Part shown: one piece after another, positions 4,656 to 5,565 of the stretch
Layout: every line of letters begins with the position of its first letter
How positions within the stretch are numbered: the first letter of the stretch is position 1
Assembly (NCBI GenBank): GCA_009787175.1
Contig: WRGM01000072.1
Coordinates: forward strand, 1-5,565
Reading direction: 5' to 3'
DNA from: Candidatus Bathycorpusculum fermentans
Lineage (GTDB): Archaea > Thermoproteota > Bathyarchaeia > Bathyarchaeales > Bathycorpusculaceae
DNA: 5,565 nucleotides
Notes under the pieces: generated by a model
What the model was told of the DNA's origin: nothing
Databases searched by the model: none
Seen by the model: only the letters and a program-made list of their open reading frames with translations
Translations under genes and position numbers: made by a program

Positions 4656-5565
4656 ACCGCATCCCCAGTCGTAACATCCAATAGACCACCTCTTGCAGGT
4701 TGGCAGTTCCGACACAAAATTGGTATTTTTTCCTCTTCTACAGTATTGTTGTCTACTCTGACTTGCTGATCAGCGTTGCAATAGTTACAATACACCAAAA
4801 AGATGTGCGGACTAAAGTCTACATGCTCAAAAATCATGTTTTCTTTTTGTATTACAATATCTATATTCTTAAGATAAACCCTATCTTTAAAATTAGCCCG
4901 ATGTAAACGCCCACACGCACAATAATAACCCCCACTCATCAACAAAGATTTCTGAATAACAGACTCACCTGCGCTCTCAGTACCCGAAAGATATGTGTTC
5001 TCTTCTGAGTTATTGTAAGGTTCTAAATCAAACTTGGTTGATGTTTTAGTTTGAGTTGTTTCTGGTGGGGTGTTAGTTTTTTGTTGTTGTTTTTTAGCGT
5101 TGTTTAGTATGCGAAGGGCATCATTTGGACTTATGGGTCTATCAAATTTTATGTGCAGGGTATTGTTTTGTGTTTCGTCTTCTTGGGGTGGGTAGGGGTT
5201 GTTTGTTGTTGTGGTTGGTAGGGGTTGGGTTTGTTTGATGTATTTGCTTAGTGTTTGGGTTAGGGAGTGGGAGGCTATGTTGTGGGTTTTGTATTCTTCG
5301 GCTAATTCTTCTTGTAGGTAGGCTGGAAACTGGGCGATTATGTGTAGGTCGTATAGAGTGATTGTAGCGAATTTTTTTACGGCTTCTTCAAGGTCTAATC
5401 GTGCTTTAGGCACTAAATCGTCTAAAGAGAATAGTTCTTTTAGGGATTTGTCTGACAAGATATCTTTGTAGACTTGTGAGAGGTTTACGCCGTTTTCTTG
5501 GTCTTGCTTTACTACCTCTGCGAGCTTAAACCAATTAACATGCCCCCGCAGGAGGCTAGAGCTAA
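4643..5565 (-). CDS. C-terminal part of a ParB-like protein with zinc-ribbon end (partial)
   Basis: The open frame enters from the right edge and runs to TAA at 4643-4645, giving 306 visible residues. A TTG at 5458 could start it, but the 35 residues upstream (HVNWFKLAEVVKQDQENG and on) continue the same coding character, so I call it partial. Visible residues ~1-112 are helical; ITLYDLHIIAQFPAYLQEELAEEY resembles the segment after the helix-turn-helix in ParB-type proteins. A Thr/Pro/Gln/Asn-rich linker (about 113-180) follows, containing a short ordered motif LHIKFDRPISPNDALRILNNAKK. The C-terminus has cysteine pairs CxC (215, 217), CxxC (259, 262) and CxxC (284, 287) plus His 221, fitting one or two zinc ribbons. 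The ParB link is inference from pattern; an unknown archaeal DNA-binding protein is the alternative. It overlaps the winged-helix gene by 13 bases. Confidence 0.72.
   Translation of the reverse strand, partial: SSSLLRGHVNWFKLAEVVKQDQENGVNLSQVYKDILSDKSLKELFSLDDLVPKARLDLEEAVKKFATITLYDLHIIAQFPAYLQEELAEEYKTHNIASHSLTQTLSKYIKQTQPLPTTTTNNPYPPQEDETQNNTLHIKFDRPISPNDALRILNNAKKQQQKTNTPPETTQTKTSTKFDLEPYNNSEENTYLSGTESAGESVIQKSLLMSGGYYCACGRLHRANFKDRVYLKNIDIVIQKENMIFEHVDFSPHIFLVYCNYCNADQQVRVDNNTVEEEKIPILCRNCQPARGGLLDVTTGDAVWFG

Noticed and set aside
4700..4906. Plus-strand frame of 68 codons
   Set aside because: Lies wholly antisense within the zinc-ribbon protein, no ribosome site.
5120..5260. G/T-rich repeats on the plus strand as a possible tandem repeat array
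   Set aside because: They are reverse-complement codons of the Thr/Pro/Gln/Asn-rich linker of the zinc-ribbon protein with no regular unit.

Overview
The 5.6 kb window is AT-rich and looks archaeal. Reasons: a candidate archaeal TATA box (TTTATAAA) lies in the control region of the regulator gene; 3' ends are followed by T-rich tracts rather than hairpin-plus-U terminators; and a winged-helix protein of archaeal style is present. Several Shine-Dalgarno sites (GGAGGT, AGAGGA, GAGGA) are also present. I cannot fix the lineage. A methanogen or a Bathyarchaeia-like archaeon fits; a bacterium is less likely but not excluded.

Layout. (1) Positions 1-167 hold the 3' end of a plus-strand reading frame that converges on, and overlaps, the next operon. 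(2) Positions 103-2441, minus strand, are a compact operon: a MarR-family regulator with an unusual His-rich tail, then a DrrA-type ABC ATPase, then an ABC-2 (DrrB-type) permease, ending in a T-rich terminator. (3) Positions 2442-2716 are the control region, with two perfect palindromes (16 bp and 14 bp) placed over the expected TATA box and start site of the regulator operon. (4) Positions about 2717-3875, plus strand, hold a possible small basic ORF, a three-helix VirB2/TrbC-like membrane protein and a four-helix membrane protein with a Thr/Asn/Lys-rich tail, tightly coupled. (5) Positions 3860-3923 form a 64-nt near-palindrome whose arms are themselves near-palindromes, so it can be drawn as one long hairpin or a three-armed cloverleaf. 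It is followed by a 95-nt tract that is almost only A and C. (6) Positions 4020-5565, minus strand, hold a winged-helix protein and, upstream and overlapping it, the C-terminal part of a larger protein with a ParB-like helical segment and a cysteine-rich zinc-ribbon end.

Interpretation. The marR-ABC operon is a self-regulated export cassette, probably for drugs or other small hydrophobic compounds. The right half (pilin-like membrane protein, second membrane protein, structured dyad, DNA-binding pair with a possible partition-type protein) resembles accessory cargo of an integrated plasmid or conjugative element. That reading is inference: no integrase, relaxase, VirB4 or coupling ATPase lies in the window. 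There are no rRNA or tRNA genes, CRISPR arrays or recognisable insertion sequences.
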